From the NCBI GenBank assembly GCA_008692225.1, contig VICG01000004.1:3143001-3207000 (forward strand): DNA of 64,000 nt. Reading direction: 5' to 3'. The stretch is from Monilinia fructicola. Its lineage: Eukaryota; Ascomycota; Leotiomycetes; Helotiales; Sclerotiniaceae. A model generated the notes under the pieces. That model was given only the letters and a program-made list of their open reading frames with translations. It made no database searches and was not told where the DNA came from. Below are positions 40,701 to 52,377 of this stretch, one piece after another (the stretch's first letter is position 1; every line of letters begins with the position of its first letter). The translations under genes were made by a program, and so were the position numbers.

Positions 40701-42700
40701 AAGTAAACAACACTCTTGGAATATTCAGATATTTGTTCACTTGTCCAGATATCTCATGTAGATCGTTAACTCATCACTGCTGATATCGAGCAGTGTAAAG
40801 AGTCTTTGGATACTTATATAGCTACAAAGTATTACCATACCCGCAATTCATCAAGTCGCTAACCTTCTTCATCCCCCGCTTAATTTTCACTATCTGTGCC
40901 ATTAATATCTGTTTCATTCGCTAGTCCTACAGACCATCCCACGCAGAACCGCCAGCAAAATCCAAAAACAGCCAATAAATCAGTACTACCACTCCTACCT
41001 GCTACCTGTCTCTCCTACTCCCCACATCTCAACTGATATGATAGTAAGGTTCTCATAGAAACAATCCTCTATCCTGAGAATCTGGGAGAAACAAGCCTCG
41101 ATGCGGTCCTACAGTTAATCTCTGAAGTGGTACTTCATGCAGTTGCTCTCCAAAGCTGGGGTTTATATTAAGATGGTCGAATTTACTTGGAGCCAGGAAG
41201 GTCAATATTCTGCTTCAAAATCCTATTTGGGGCGGTGAAATACTATCCATGAGAGCTTTTGGTCGTGAACTCGAGCTCGATGCGCGCGGTCTGATGTCTT
41301 GTCGCACCGGGAAGTCGCATATCGTGTACGGTCTCCCTCAGCCATGGGAAGATTGAAAACCCTTGGTTCTTACTTTTGTAAAGTTTTCCTGGTTCCAGAC
41401 TTCATCTTCACCCAATGCTCACCACCAGAGCAGATATATGTCAAATTTGAGGAAGTCCAAGATTAAAGCTTGTCCTTCAATCAAAAGACTGCATACCCAT
41501 TTATTAATACCTCAGCCATACACGATGCTGCTATGTATATTCTCGTAGGGAGAATTCAAGAAAACTTCCAGGGATATCGCCATTTGGAGATACAGAAAGA
41601 TATTTCCCTCCACGCGAATTGGGTTTGAACATTTCAGTTGTGTTATAGTCGTGCATATCTGATGGCAAGATTCCTCATTATCAATTGATATTGAAGAAAC
41701 TAGCTCCAGTGACGATGTATGCACAGCCCACTTCAGGAAACCCAAATCTTGCCACGAATCAAAACAAACAACACAAGCTCATGATATCCCGCCGGTGCCA
41801 TCCTCTCCGCAGACCTCACAGCAAATGGAACAAATCTCCCTCTCAATATCACCACGCAAACATAACCTCACACAACCGGCAATCCAAAGATTCAACTGGT
41901 GAACCTCCAAGAACAGTTCCCACCGAGGAAACCATGTATTGTTCACCAACTCCGTATATCCCTGATCCACCCATCTCCCAAATTGTTGCACATCTAAACA
42001 TTGTTTACATTCGCCCATCCACCAATCAATCTCCCATGCATGAACCAACACATCAATAAGAAGAACCTTATGCAATAATCTCGCACCAAAACTTTCTGTT
42101 GCACGTCTGAATATTGTTTACCTCGCACCGCATAACGAATCAGGAATCAAGATTCTCGCGAGCTGAAGAAAAGACGGAGAACGAAATGAGCGAGGGAATA
42201 GTTTCCGCTCTTCGCTGGCATGTCCGCTCATGGATAAAGTGCACGGGTGGGGTTTGTTCCGTTGACAGAACCAATGCGGGAGGGGAGATCTGCCCATGTG
42301 GGACTCACCGCTGTTTGAGCCGAACTCGGTGTAAAGTGTCTCAGGCACTGGTGCTTGGATGCGACTAGTTTTGATGATATTCTGGGACTAGATGGAGGAT
42401 TTGTAGAGAGTAGATTGGGATCGAAGACAAGGTTAATTATGGGTGGGTTGGAAAGTAAGGTTACGGAGTATTGTTTGATGTGGATGTAGTGATGGTTGAA
42501 ATTTTGACGATGCTGATGGCGGAGACAGGATGATCGATCAAACAATAACAACACAAAATACCCAGTTGAAAGGTAGAAACGGTTACCAAACAAATTTCAG
42601 TAAGTCACAGGAAGATTCATAAAGTTTCATTAGGTTAAATACTACCGCCGGATTCCAAGTATACCACTTGCACTCCTAGACTCCTGGGCCTAAAAGGATC
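37791..42700. other. 4.9-kb stretch with no supportable gene
   Basis: Short frames on both strands are low-complexity or lack motifs. A short GACTCGTTAA-type repeat sits near 40487-40520. Nothing resembles an RNA gene. The first part holds the PKS 3' end. Confidence 0.5.
40487..40520. repeat. Short tandem repeat of GACTCGTTAA-type units
   Basis: GACTCGTTAA, GACTCGTTAAC and GACTCGTTGAA follow one another, with AAGACTC on the flanks. A small imperfect tandem repeat in non-coding DNA. Confidence 0.6.
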
Positions 42701-43748
42701 CTATTCCACCTTCACGACGAGTTTCTTTCCACTGACTCCAGCCTTCAATTGATCAAAAACTTTCTGGCTAGCCGAAATTCCACCCTCGACGATCTCCACA
42801 GGTGGCGAAGGAACAAGATACTTCTTCTCCAAGGCATCCTTGAGAAAATCATTGAAGAACCAAGCACCGACATCCTGGGAATCCGTAAAAAGACGAACAG
42901 CGGCTGTCTGAAGAATCTCGATACCCTCGGGTTTAGAATATTTTTCTGGAAACGGAAGCGTTGTGACGAGTTTTCCGGTTCCTGAAGCTGTAGCAGTGAT
43001 GATATCGGACGATAGTTTAGAGGTGTTATTCTCGGAGATGGCATCAACTCCGATGGTGAGATTGACACCGGAAGACTTGACTGCTTCCACCACCCTTTTA
43101 ACGATCTCTGGATCATGATAGTCGAATGTTGCAAAGGCACCGATGGACTTGAGATATTCGTGATGTTTTGGGCTGGCTGTTGTAAAGACTTTATACCCTA
43201 AAGTATTGGCAAGTTGAATAGTAGCAGCGCCAACAGAAGAAGCTCCTCCCCATACCAAAAACCCCTCATTTTTCTGGTCTACCTTTCCAATTCTACGAGG
43301 AAAGCTCCACAGGATATAAAACGTCGCAGCAACTGTAGCGTAAGCCATGGGAAAAGTTGAGGCCTCTTCAAACGACAGGGAATCCGGGATTTTCGTGGTA
43401 GCAATCTCTTTCAGTAGAGTATATGTTTGCCAGGCACCATGATCTATTTTTTGATTATACAACACGCCTGCAAATCCGGTTACTCGATCTCCAACACTGA
43501 ATTTTGTCACGGATGAACCGATTGCTTCAATGATGCCCGATACATCGCTACCAAGGACGTTCGGATATTCCGTAACGATGACATTCCAGGTTTGTATTTT
43601 CCAATCGATGGGATTTGCGGCGACAGCATGGTTACGAACTAGAATCTCATCTGGACCTGGTGTTGGAATGGGTCGGTTCTCGATGGTTATTTCATCTTTT
43701 TGCTTTTTTGACGATGGCAGCGAGGTTTGTTTTTGGTTGAGTAGTCAT
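42701..43748 (-). CDS. MDR-family oxidoreductase (zinc-binding-dehydrogenase-like), with N-terminal frameshift
   Basis: Family role: NAD(P)H-dependent quinone, enoyl or alcohol oxidoreductase of the medium-chain group; fungal trans-enoyl-reductase-like and CipB-like proteins look similar. From the ATG at 43748 to the stop at 42701-42703 the product would be 348 aa. The N-terminal GroES-like part has VRNHAVAANPIDWK and GSDVSG. The cofactor part has VWGGASSVGAATIQLA, matching the GxxxxVG nucleotide motif. No catalytic-zinc Cys/His set is obvious, which fits the zinc-free branch. One extra base in an A-run (coding strand; T5 at 43697-43701 or T6 at 43704-43709 on the plus strand) shifts the frame at about codon 15-17. 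No in-frame ATG then precedes most of the GroES-like domain. Otherwise open throughout. A link to the PKS cluster is possible but unsupported. Confidence 0.82.
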
Positions 43749-44678
43749 TTTGAGAAAGATGGTAAGGGATGCGTTCAGCTGTTTGAGAATCGTGGCTTGG
43801 AGTAGACATATATGCTTGACTATTGCGCCATCGTGGTGGAGTTAGTGAACATATCCTACCCCATTTTCGAGTAGAATTAATAATAACCCCTCAGACAGAT
43901 TTATAAGAAGGGAACAGCTGTTGAAACTCTCCGATGTATCAGTAAGCTGACAGGTATAAATCCGAGAGAGCTTCATCTTATTCGTTCATGTCTCCGCCCC
44001 TATTCCTACGAGATGATTTATCTCCGATGCGATGACATATCAATCGTTCCGCATCATCTACAACAGTTCAGGTCTCGCAAGACCACCACAGCATCAACAT
44101 GCGTTTCTTGATATCACTTTTCGTCTATACCAATACACCAGTCGGTGTGAAGATGATCTTGACGGGTAAAATCTTGGAATGTATATTACTGAGCGAAACA
44201 GCGAAACTGTGTGCCAACTACTAGCCTTATTTATGAAACTATTGCAACAAAATGGGATCTGGAAATGCATTTCTTCCCACCTAATTTATATCATATGGCA
44301 AAAATAACCACAGATCAAGTTGTTTCTTGATCTTAGAAGGGTTATCTTTATAGCTGTGAAAAGGGCTAACTTGGTATCGAATCTATAATTGTGAGGTTAT
44401 ATAGACCCAATGCTCACATCCGCCATATTCAGTACCTAGCAACACTTTGCACTTTGGCAATAGCCTTCAAGCTAAGTTAATCTTTGCGCATCAACATTCC
44501 TTCAAAAGTCACGAATTGCCTAACCATCTCACATCTAGCCACGCATATCATTTTCCCCCATTTATCCTTAAAACAATGAAAATATCTAGTTGTAAATCAC
44601 ACAGCTGTACCAGAAAAGAGAAGTGACTTGACTTTCTTGTGACTGGTATTCATCCCAAAGATTCATTAAACTTCAGCT
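43749..44678. other. Intergenic stretch upstream of the MDR gene
   Basis: No gene seen. Probably contains the promoter of the minus-strand oxidoreductase. Confidence 0.5.
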
Positions 44679-46142
44679 ATGGCGCGGCCATCTGAAGAGG
44701 ACCACACCTTGATCTGGGCACTTGAAGCGGGAATCTTCAAAGAATTGTTAGGCGAAATGGAAGAGATCAGTTGTTCAAACTACCTGGAATTTTTCCAAGG
44801 GGGTAGGAAGAACCCAATAATCCTCTGCACAAGTATTGTTATCACATCATCCCTTGCTAAAAATTGATAGAGTACATGAAAAGAAGATAACGGATCATGC
44901 TCAAGATTGGATCACATCAGTTATGGTCAAACTGGGCATGATTACGCTCCTTCAAGTCGTGTTCGCAACCTTCTCGTCTGTCAGTTGATACGTTGTATTC
45001 AAGAAAGACAAGCCAAAGTGAGCTCTAGGTCAAGTTCGCTTCAGGCGCGTAATGAGAACATGCATGCTCTATCTCGAAAGATGTTAGAGCTTCATGATCG
45101 ATTAATCGCAAATGAAGGAGGTTTCCGCCTCACGTTGCCCGTACAAAGAATAGCAAAAAAGGCGATAGATTCAGAGGCTGTCAATCCCCAACGCTTCGCC
45201 GAAATTATGGAAGCCCTTCTCAAGAGGCTGTTGTAGGCTCAATTCTCCGACTCCGATTCATAAGACCAACAGAGGAAAATGAGTGGAAACGCTTTTCGAA
45301 ACATGATTACAAGTGCATGTAACAACGCCACAGCAATACATGTGGCAACATTTGATCCAAAAAACTTCTTGTTCAGATCAGTCAGGAAAGTATGTGTTGC
45401 GGTTTTCACCTGGCTCAAATACCACGAAGCTCCTCGAAGGTATATGGCCACATCTCAATGATGCAGCTACTGAGAGCCAGCTAGTATCTCGCCCCAGTTC
45501 CCACAGCACAGTCCACATATCTTCCATAAGTTTTCACAACTCCCAAACAATATGGAAAGCTGCACTCCCTGATGGCCAGCTTGTGTTTCCAGGGGTATTT
45601 CGGCTACATACAGGAATAAATCTGAAATTTTGCGTTACTTGGCTCAACCTACAATCAGTTTGCAAAGAATCAAAAATGGCTATACGTTGAAATCATATTG
45701 TTGTATTCGAAATAAGGCGCGACAGCAGATACACCCGCTTGGTGTATCACCGCATCAAGAATAGTTCAACATTTGATTTGGATGGAGGGATCCAAAAAGA
45801 GATGCTTCAGCTCGATCTTACGTACCTGAATCCCGAAGAAGACGCTATAGTTCGGGCTCTAGATCGCTGTGCATTTCATCCGGAAGGCATTAGATTATCC
45901 AAGTCTGGTCCCCTATATTATTTGGACTTGCTAGAGTATAGAATCTGGTGCTAAGTCTCAACTATTTGCGTCGCAAAGTCAAGCCTATGAGACAAGGGGA
46001 GCCCATCGAAATGAACAAAATTCATCTTTTGGAAGCTAGCTGTCCAGATCTAGAAACTCTGATCATTACTCTTAGATGTGGAACTTTCGTAGTGAAAATC
46101 CTTGGAGATGAAGACAACGTTCAAGGTCGAAATTTTAACTGA
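44679..46142 (+). pseudogene. Coding-like relic, possibly a 2EXR-type fungal protein
   Basis: Several plus-strand segments read like protein but do not join in one frame. One is at 44907-45236, with an amphipathic helical stretch. Another is at 45313-45690, ending in a VCKESKMAI motif. Others are at about 45715-45954 and 45956-46142. Successive segments fall in different frames separated by stops, and I could not connect them with convincing introns. The VCKESKMAI segment and the following Arg-rich region weakly recall the fungal 2EXR family. I call this a decayed or mis-sequenced gene. Function unknown. Confidence 0.4.
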
Positions 46143-46843
46143 TCGATATCAATGAGAGTTTCATAGACCATGTGATGACACATTTAATCCAAGGCGGAGA
46201 CATGCGGAGTGCGCTCCGAGACTTTCAAGCGTACTGCGAATGTTTTTCGAAGCTTTTAAGCATCTGCGGGGAAGCAACTCCTCGTATTGGAAGCAGCTTG
46301 AAATGAGATGGGCCTGTTATGTGCGACGTTTCATAATTGGGAAAATGCTGATGATATATGTACAATCGTTCCTACGGACTATCTTCTATGTTTGAGATGC
46401 TCTAAACATGGATAAGCTTAACATAACAAATAAAACGAAGTCTTACTTAGAGTTCTACCTTGAGGTTGTTTTTAGCGATGAATGAAGGGGTGAATTATGA
46501 GTTTTGATGGCTTGACAGGAGTAAATTGTAATGGAACTGGAACTAGAACTGGAACTAGAACTGGAACTAGAACTACTAGACTGTAGACAGATGATTCTAA
46601 TTCTACCAAATAATATTAATATCATCTTTCTTGAAGCCACACTTATTAGCTCTACTAGGTAGTTCTAACCAACTAGCAAACAAACAATTCATGCGCCACA
46701 CCTCCACATTTCTAATGACTCCCGAGGTCTCTTGATTCTAAGGCTGAATGACAGCCTTGTGACATTTTTTCTGCATACATCAAAACATCTTCTTCACAGC
46801 TATTCATCACAACCATTCGATATCTCCATTTTTGACAAACAAA
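46143..46843. other. Intergenic stretch with a microsatellite
   Basis: No gene. The right end is the likely promoter of the Rrn11-like gene. A 6/12-bp repeat at 46533-46574 is listed separately. Confidence 0.5.
46533..46574. repeat. Tandem repeat of GGAACT/AGAACT hexamers
   Basis: Seven hexamers in a row, mostly GGAACT alternating with AGAACT, giving a 12-bp higher unit. A simple microsatellite; on the minus strand it would read as poly-Ser, so the short Ser-rich frame there is not a gene. Confidence 0.85.
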
Positions 46844-48373
46844 ATGCCACTATTTACTCTCCCAATAGCTGATCTATCTCAAACATCTACCACAACTCCT
46901 CAAATCCACTTCTCATCTCTCTCTCTACGACCCCAGAAACGCAAACGACGCCATAGCGATAGCGATCAAAACGATGATGACAATGATGACAATTCCGGAA
47001 AAGGAAAAGAAACAGAAAATGCAGGACCATCACAGCCATCTGCAGAGATAACCAATCCATTGAGTTTAACTCCGGCAGAGGTAATGCAATACCGATTAGC
47101 TGGCCTAGGACTAGATAAAGAACTACCCTCGAGAATTGGAGTCAAGCATTGGCCTCATAGGGGCTTGCCTTCTACATATCGTATCGAATCGCGCGATCGT
47201 GATTCTGCTGACAAATTTCACAATACTGAAGAGGAAGATTTCGAAGAGGAATCGGCCAAGGCCCGGTGGGAAAGAGAACGACGAAAGAGAGAAGAAAGGA
47301 AGACTGGCAGGTCGAATTTGAAGCTTCAACACTTGAGTGTGCTGGTTGCAATCATGATGAGAAATCTAGAAGAGGGTGATATGGAGAGAGCGGGAAGGGC
47401 GTGGGGGTTACTTTTGAGGATGCAGGTTGCGGGGCAGGGGGTAGAGCTTAGAAGGACGGGGTTTTGGGGGATTGGAGCTGAGTTGTTGATGAGAGGAGTG
47501 GTGAACAAGCAAAGGAAAGAATGGTGGGAAGAGGGTGCTGAAGAGGGGAGTAGTGATGAAGGGAATGTTGAAGGGCGGCCCAAAGAAGGAGATGACGGAG
47601 GAAGAGAAGACAAGGAAGGAGAAGGAAAGAGATATGGTACGGCTGAAGGACTCCTTAAAGCGAAAGACTATTACGAACGACTCATTCTTCAATACCCATA
47701 CAAGCGACAATTCCACGGTTCAGTCACTGCGCTCGACTTTTGGCCTGCGATGCTTGGGTGCGAGATTTACGGGATACAATTTGAGCACAGGGATAAATTA
47801 CGGAAGATTGCCAAACAAGCAGAGAAGGATGAAGATGGGGATATAAGTGATAGCGATATCAGTGACGAAGACGAAGATGAGGATTTAGAGAATAGAGATG
47901 ATGAAGGAGATAAAGCCTTCCTAGCCCATCAACGCCGACAAACTCGTCTCCTCAAACGACGCAAAGAAAAGCGCTGGGAGGAAAGAGATGAAGTTCGACG
48001 CACGGCACTTGTAGCTATGGAACTAGTCGCCCAAAGAATGGACGAATTAATGACGACGCCCCCGTACTCGGACTCCAAGGTGCTCTTAAGACTACGAGGA
48101 ATGGTGGCTTTATATATTGGAGACCTCTGCGTACCGGAGAAATGGGAGGGTGATGAAGAATGGTTGGGAAAGGTTAGGGGCGGAGCTATGGATGCGGATA
48201 AGAGGTTTCTGGGAAGGCAGAGGGATGCCGAGGTTAGGAGGGGTGGGGAGAGACGGGAGGATGAGAGGAGAAGGGCTAGAGGGTTATTTGGGAAGATTGG
48301 GGTTGAGTGGGATGATGGGGAAGAGGCGTTAGACTTGGATCTGACGCTCGAGGGATATGAGGGGGACGAATGA
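46844..48373 (+). CDS. RNA polymerase I-specific initiation factor Rrn11-like protein
   Basis: Family role: subunit of the core factor that recruits RNA polymerase I to the rDNA promoter, in the nucleolus. A single exon from the ATG at 46844 gives 509 aa; the frame extends 12 bp upstream without another ATG. The N-terminal 60 residues are basic then acidic (KRKRRHSDSDQ and an Asp-rich run), likely nuclear targeting and disorder. The conserved core includes LKLQHLSVLVAIMMRNLEEGD followed by RAGRAWGLLLRMQ, a helical-repeat pattern I associate with the Pol I factor family. A second block is DYYERLILQYPYKRQFH. Charged Glu/Lys-rich linkers lie between. The assignment rests on pattern recall without a search. 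Intact, and outside the metabolic cluster. Confidence 0.72.
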   Translation: MPLFTLPIADLSQTSTTTPQIHFSSLSLRPQKRKRRHSDSDQNDDDNDDNSGKGKETENAGPSQPSAEITNPLSLTPAEVMQYRLAGLGLDKELPSRIGVKHWPHRGLPSTYRIESRDRDSADKFHNTEEEDFEEESAKARWERERRKREERKTGRSNLKLQHLSVLVAIMMRNLEEGDMERAGRAWGLLLRMQVAGQGVELRRTGFWGIGAELLMRGVVNKQRKEWWEEGAEEGSSDEGNVEGRPKEGDDGGREDKEGEGKRYGTAEGLLKAKDYYERLILQYPYKRQFHGSVTALDFWPAMLGCEIYGIQFEHRDKLRKIAKQAEKDEDGDISDSDISDEDEDEDLENRDDEGDKAFLAHQRRQTRLLKRRKEKRWEERDEVRRTALVAMELVAQRMDELMTTPPYSDSKVLLRLRGMVALYIGDLCVPEKWEGDEEWLGKVRGGAMDADKRFLGRQRDAEVRRGGERREDERRRARGLFGKIGVEWDDGEEALDLDLTLEGYEGDE

Positions 48374-48791
48374 TTTTTGATAATCCATTGCATATACATA
48401 AGTGGGTGGATTCATTATTGCATCGGTATATGAAAATCGGGGAGTTTTAGGATGCATTGGAGTTTATAACGTAGATAGATACCCAATTCGAATTTTACCA
48501 TCACTGGTCAATACCTAGAATATCAAAGCTCGAGTTACAAAATTGGAGCAGAGCATGATATAGTTTGGTTCAGAATTAAGATTTCTCATTATTATCTATT
48601 CTATCCATCGATTGTACCCGATAGTGGTATGGTATCATAAAAATTAACCTGCCTCCCGACAGTCATTCCCAAACGCCCTTTTAATGCCCGGTCAATTCAT
48701 GCCATGCCATCCATTTGCTCATAATTTCATAATACTACTCGATTCGCCCCTCGACTTGGGATGCCCAATTCATGGATCTACATCATGCAAC
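48374..48791. other. Intergenic stretch between convergent genes
   Basis: No gene. It holds the 3' ends of the Rrn11-like gene (+) and the secreted-protein gene (-). Confidence 0.5.
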
Positions 48792-49487
48792 TCATGCAGA
48801 ATAAACGCTCCAGTCAATGCCAGCGACGTCGGCGTAACAACTCACTTCCGCAGCATATTTGTCCGTAGCTCCGGTTCCTTCGCTACATTGGGGCAATAAG
48901 GCGACGTCGGAACAGCCGGTTGGTGTCACCTCGCGGTATCCGCGGTAGAATAGTTGGATGGCATCTCCGTAGGGAAGTGAAGAGTTGCAGGCATAGAATG
49001 TCTCGCCCTGGTATCCATGAAGCTGGATGATAGGATCGGGGAATGTGGTAAGTCCTACATATGGTTGACCAGCTCCGGCGTTGATTTCTACGGTCGAACG
49101 GTTGGATGGAGAGCTGGCTGGATCGGAGGGCGAGATCACGATAGATTCGGGGAATGTGTTGTTTCCGCTTCCGGCGTCGGTGATGGTGGATGAGTTTCCG
49201 AAGCGCACGTCGGTTGCTGTGCCGTTCACGTAGAAGGTGCGAGGGTTGGCTTCGGTGGTGTTCTCAGCGAGGACGGCGTAGGCGGTGCCAGCGCCCGTGT
49301 GGTAGGATTCGAGGATGAAATTGTTGATAGCTAGATCGCCTGAGGTGACGTTGGCGACAAGTTTGAAGTGCTTGGATTTGGATTGCGGTGGGTAGTTGGG
49401 GGTTTGTCGTCTGCTGGTTGGGGCGGCGGATGTGAGGGTGCTGAGGAGAGCAAGGGTGCTGAGGATGGAGGAAGTCGAGAATAACAT
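48792..49487 (-). CDS. Small secreted protein with signal peptide, function unknown
   Basis: A single exon of 231 aa starting MLFSTSSILSTLALLS, a clear signal peptide with predicted cleavage near residue 21 (SAAPTS). A possible Kex2-type RR follows in SRRQ. The mature part has several N-glycosylation sequons (NVT, NTT, NGT, NSS, NNT, NRS, NSS) and a few Cys residues near the C-terminus that could form disulfides. The beta-rich composition, FKLVANVTSGD start and conserved INNFILESYHTGAG resemble a family of uncharacterised ascomycete secreted or wall-associated proteins. I cannot assign a function. It may be an extracellular or cell-surface protein. Codon use is GC-richer than the flanks. Intact. 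Confidence 0.85.
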   Translation of the reverse strand: MLFSTSSILSTLALLSTLTSAAPTSRRQTPNYPPQSKSKHFKLVANVTSGDLAINNFILESYHTGAGTAYAVLAENTTEANPRTFYVNGTATDVRFGNSSTITDAGSGNNTFPESIVISPSDPASSPSNRSTVEINAGAGQPYVGLTTFPDPIIQLHGYQGETFYACNSSLPYGDAIQLFYRGYREVTPTGCSDVALLPQCSEGTGATDKYAAEVSCYADVAGIDWSVYSA

Positions 49488-50475
49488 TTTAGCTTGTGTA
49501 TGTTTGTATGTATGTATGTGTGTGGCTGTGATTATTGAGGTCGAGTGAAAGTTTTTATGGAGGTTTGTATAGACCTTGTGTACTTTATCAGGACTGTGTA
49601 TTGGGTTCTGATGTATTCGAGAGGTACGATTCTTTGATATGGATCTTGTCTCGAGAGTAAATAAGAAGGTGATGTACTTTGTATAATAATTTCGAAATGG
49701 AGAAACTTCTTCAATACTTATATCAACATCTCATCACCCCACAACGATCTTGTAAGATCATCAGGTGAATATTTTTTTTGGAAATGGCGGGTAGCCACTG
49801 CCACTAGCCAAAGTGGTGGCTGGTCATCGCCCCAATATTCTTTACTGTAGTTTTCGAAGATCGCCAATATCATCCACTCAGATCCCTCACAGATACTGCA
49901 CTGTATGACTTCAAACCTTGGAATCCATTAGTCCAAGGTACGAAGCAGTGTCCCGAGAGAGGCTGTGAATCAGATCCTCCATAACCCACAAAACCGGAAA
50001 AAGCTGCATAACACGGGCTTAGATGAGAGAAGGCGAGGGGAAAGAAGTGAAAGATCCATGGACAAAATGATGTTATGCCAAGCTCGGTTAAAGTTTTGTG
50101 GAACCCCTTCATCGGGAGATCCTTAGCCATTTTCAGCCACGACGGTGTGGTATTTGTGCTACGCTTGTATTTTCCATACCGTACTGCCCAGTGTTGTATG
50201 CACACTTTGTATGTTCCTGGATATGATCATCATCGATAGGGCACGGATATGGACCTTTCCCATTTCTTGAATCAGATGGGATTGGTTGAAGATGGAAGGA
50301 TATCTTCCCGACATATGTTGTACATCATCGGCATATACGAATGTATGTGAACGATGTCTGAGAGCCGTCGAATATTTCCATTTCGTTCCGTAATGACGAT
50401 GTTTTTCTGCTGGTAGCCTTAAACTGTAGGCAATAGGGATTAGTATTCAGTGCCCGAATTATCCAGCTAGTCCAT
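49488..50475. other. Intergenic stretch
   Basis: Promoter of the secreted-protein gene at the left, otherwise nothing supportable. A short run of TGTATG repeats lies near 49496-49519. Confidence 0.5.
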
Positions 50476-50907
50476 ATGGCGCAGGAAATACAACACTATG
50501 ATACACTAATTCAAAACTATTTGGACCCTGATAAGGTCTCACCGATACTAACGATATGTTCATGTAAGTAGTTTCAATTACGGCACGTGGATGGCTCGTT
50601 ATATCGTGCAACTCAGTTACCGGCAGATGAAATGTGGAAAGCGAGGTTGGAGTACCGCGAGCGCCAATACTACGAGAACTCCTTACAAATTTCTGCACGT
50701 TACTATAAGGCTTGGACGTCAATACTAAATGTTAAGCTAACAGACTTTTCTCACAATTTGAAATTGTATTCATTGTATGCTACCAATGCGGAGGCTTTCG
50801 AACGTCGGCGTTACCGAATGCAATCAATCGATCCCGAGGTGGGACGGACTTTGAGGGATTCCCGGGTTATAGGCCAAACTGACTACAGAGTACATACATA
50901 TGACTGA
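50476..50907 (+). CDS. Possible small hypothetical protein
   Basis: A tentative two-exon model (50476-50535 and 50617-50907) gives 116 aa. The 3' part is a 97-codon open frame with protein-like composition, including EMWKARLEYRERQYYENS and a Tyr/Arg-rich helical pattern. Joining it to the upstream ATG needs a weak GTCTCA donor; a stronger GTAAGT at 50564 gives the wrong frame. No family recognised. It could be a fragment or chance. Confidence 0.25.
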
Positions 50908-51574
50908 CTGACCAATAGCAATTTGGGCTATCTTGGTTTTGGCAAGCCCATTTGGATTGCACAGCACCGGTACCTGCAGCTTCTAACCAAGTTCATGATT
51001 ACTGATGAACGCAAATACATGCATGCATGACACGTTACAGTAGTATATATCCAAGGCGGGGGCATGTCAAAATGTTCGCCATCGCCTTAACATTGGTAAC
51101 TTTAACCATGATTTCTTGGGGAAATCCTCAGTCATTGGATATTAAGGTTCCCTGGTATCAGTCAGAGAAATGGCATTGGTAAAGGGGCATATGGGATTTC
51201 CTAGGCGAGCCTAATCAGCACAAATATTTACATCGGGGAGGAAGACTATCAATTCGACTGTACTGTATGATTTCTTATTGACGCCCATTCACTTGATATC
51301 CCATCTCCCAAAAGCAGTTATACCCCGCACAAACAAGCAGCAGCCAATCACAGAATCAAGCTTTTAGCAACACCGTCACCATATCTTGCTTACCCCGGAC
51401 TTCTGTACTCCACCTCTCACCGGATGACTCTTACGATAGGAAGTACAATTGTTTCGATTCAATTTATGATGTGAATGAAATTCATATCTTCAATTATATC
51501 CCATGGTGATCTTTTCTCCTTTATCAATTGCAGAACCTATATTCTAATTCAAGACTCTAAACACTCCCATCAAT
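50908..51574. other. Intergenic stretch upstream of the acetyltransferase gene
   Basis: No gene seen. Pyrimidine-rich sequence just before 51575 is typical of a fungal promoter or 5' leader. Confidence 0.5.
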
Positions 51575-52377
51575 ATGTCCTCCTCTTCCTCGTCACAACT
51601 TGAACTTTCCCCTCCACTCCTCTTCACCCCCTCTAGACACCAGTCTCTCCTCCCCGCCTTCGCATCTCTCCACATATCCTGCATCACCTCTCCCCCCAAT
51701 CCAATTCTGACCTTTCTCCCGCCCGTCACACCCGCCAAAACCAAAGAAATAGATACCTGGTGGCAAGGTAGATTTAACGAGGTGCTTGAAGGCACTAGAC
51801 ACATTCTGTTTGTAGCCACTTTACCAAAAGAGGGAGAGGAAATTAGGATCGCAGGTGTATGCATGTTAAGTACGCCCAAGAGTGAGACCGGGCCGCATAG
51901 AGGGTTTGTGGAGAAATTTATGGTGGATCCGGAATTTAGGGGACGAGGGGTAGGGACGGGCATTATGCGGATGGTGGAGGCTGTTGCGTTGGAGAAGGGG
52001 GCTTGGTTGTTGGTTGGTTTGCTTTTTCATTCGGTGTTGTTTTGCTGCTTTTTGTTTGGTTTGCTAATACCTCCTTTAAGATGCTGGATACGGATGTAGG
52101 AAGTTTGGGGGAGGGAATTTATAGGAGGATGGGATACATAGAGGTACGTTTGATTCTTCCGTTGAATACATTCTGGCGTTTGATGTGAGGTGGGAAATTT
52201 CCTGTAGCTAATGTGATGCAATCAATGAAGTATGGGAGAATACCTGAGTATGATGTTTGGTCAAAGACTGGCGAATTGAAGACGGAAATTTTCTTTTATA
52301 AGAAGTTGGCGCAGTCGGAAGAGGGTAAGGAATCGGTGACTGGAAGAAAAAAGCAAGATGTGAATGAATTGAGATGA
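51575..52377 (+). CDS. GNAT-family N-acetyltransferase
   Basis: Family role: transfer of an acetyl group from acetyl-CoA to an amine; substrate unknown. Three exons (51575-52012, 52081-52143, 52231-52377) give 215 aa. The acetyl-CoA-binding motif A is at about residues 115-130: FMVDPEFRGRGVGTGIM. The following exon carries LDTDVGSLGEGIYRRMGY, the usual motif-B region in which an aromatic residue packs on the cofactor. The C-terminal segment YGRIPEYDVW...TEIFFYKKL closes the fold. The first intron uses a GTTGGT donor, which is unusual but the only one that restores the fold. No signal peptide. Intact; no apparent link to neighbours. Confidence 0.87.

Noticed and set aside
46455..46640. Minus-strand poly-Ser frame
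   Set aside because: Produced by the GGAACT/AGAACT microsatellite.
47326..48399. Long Ser/Pro/Leu-rich minus-strand frames
   Set aside because: Shadows of the Rrn11-like coding sequence, whose purine-rich codons leave the other strand open.
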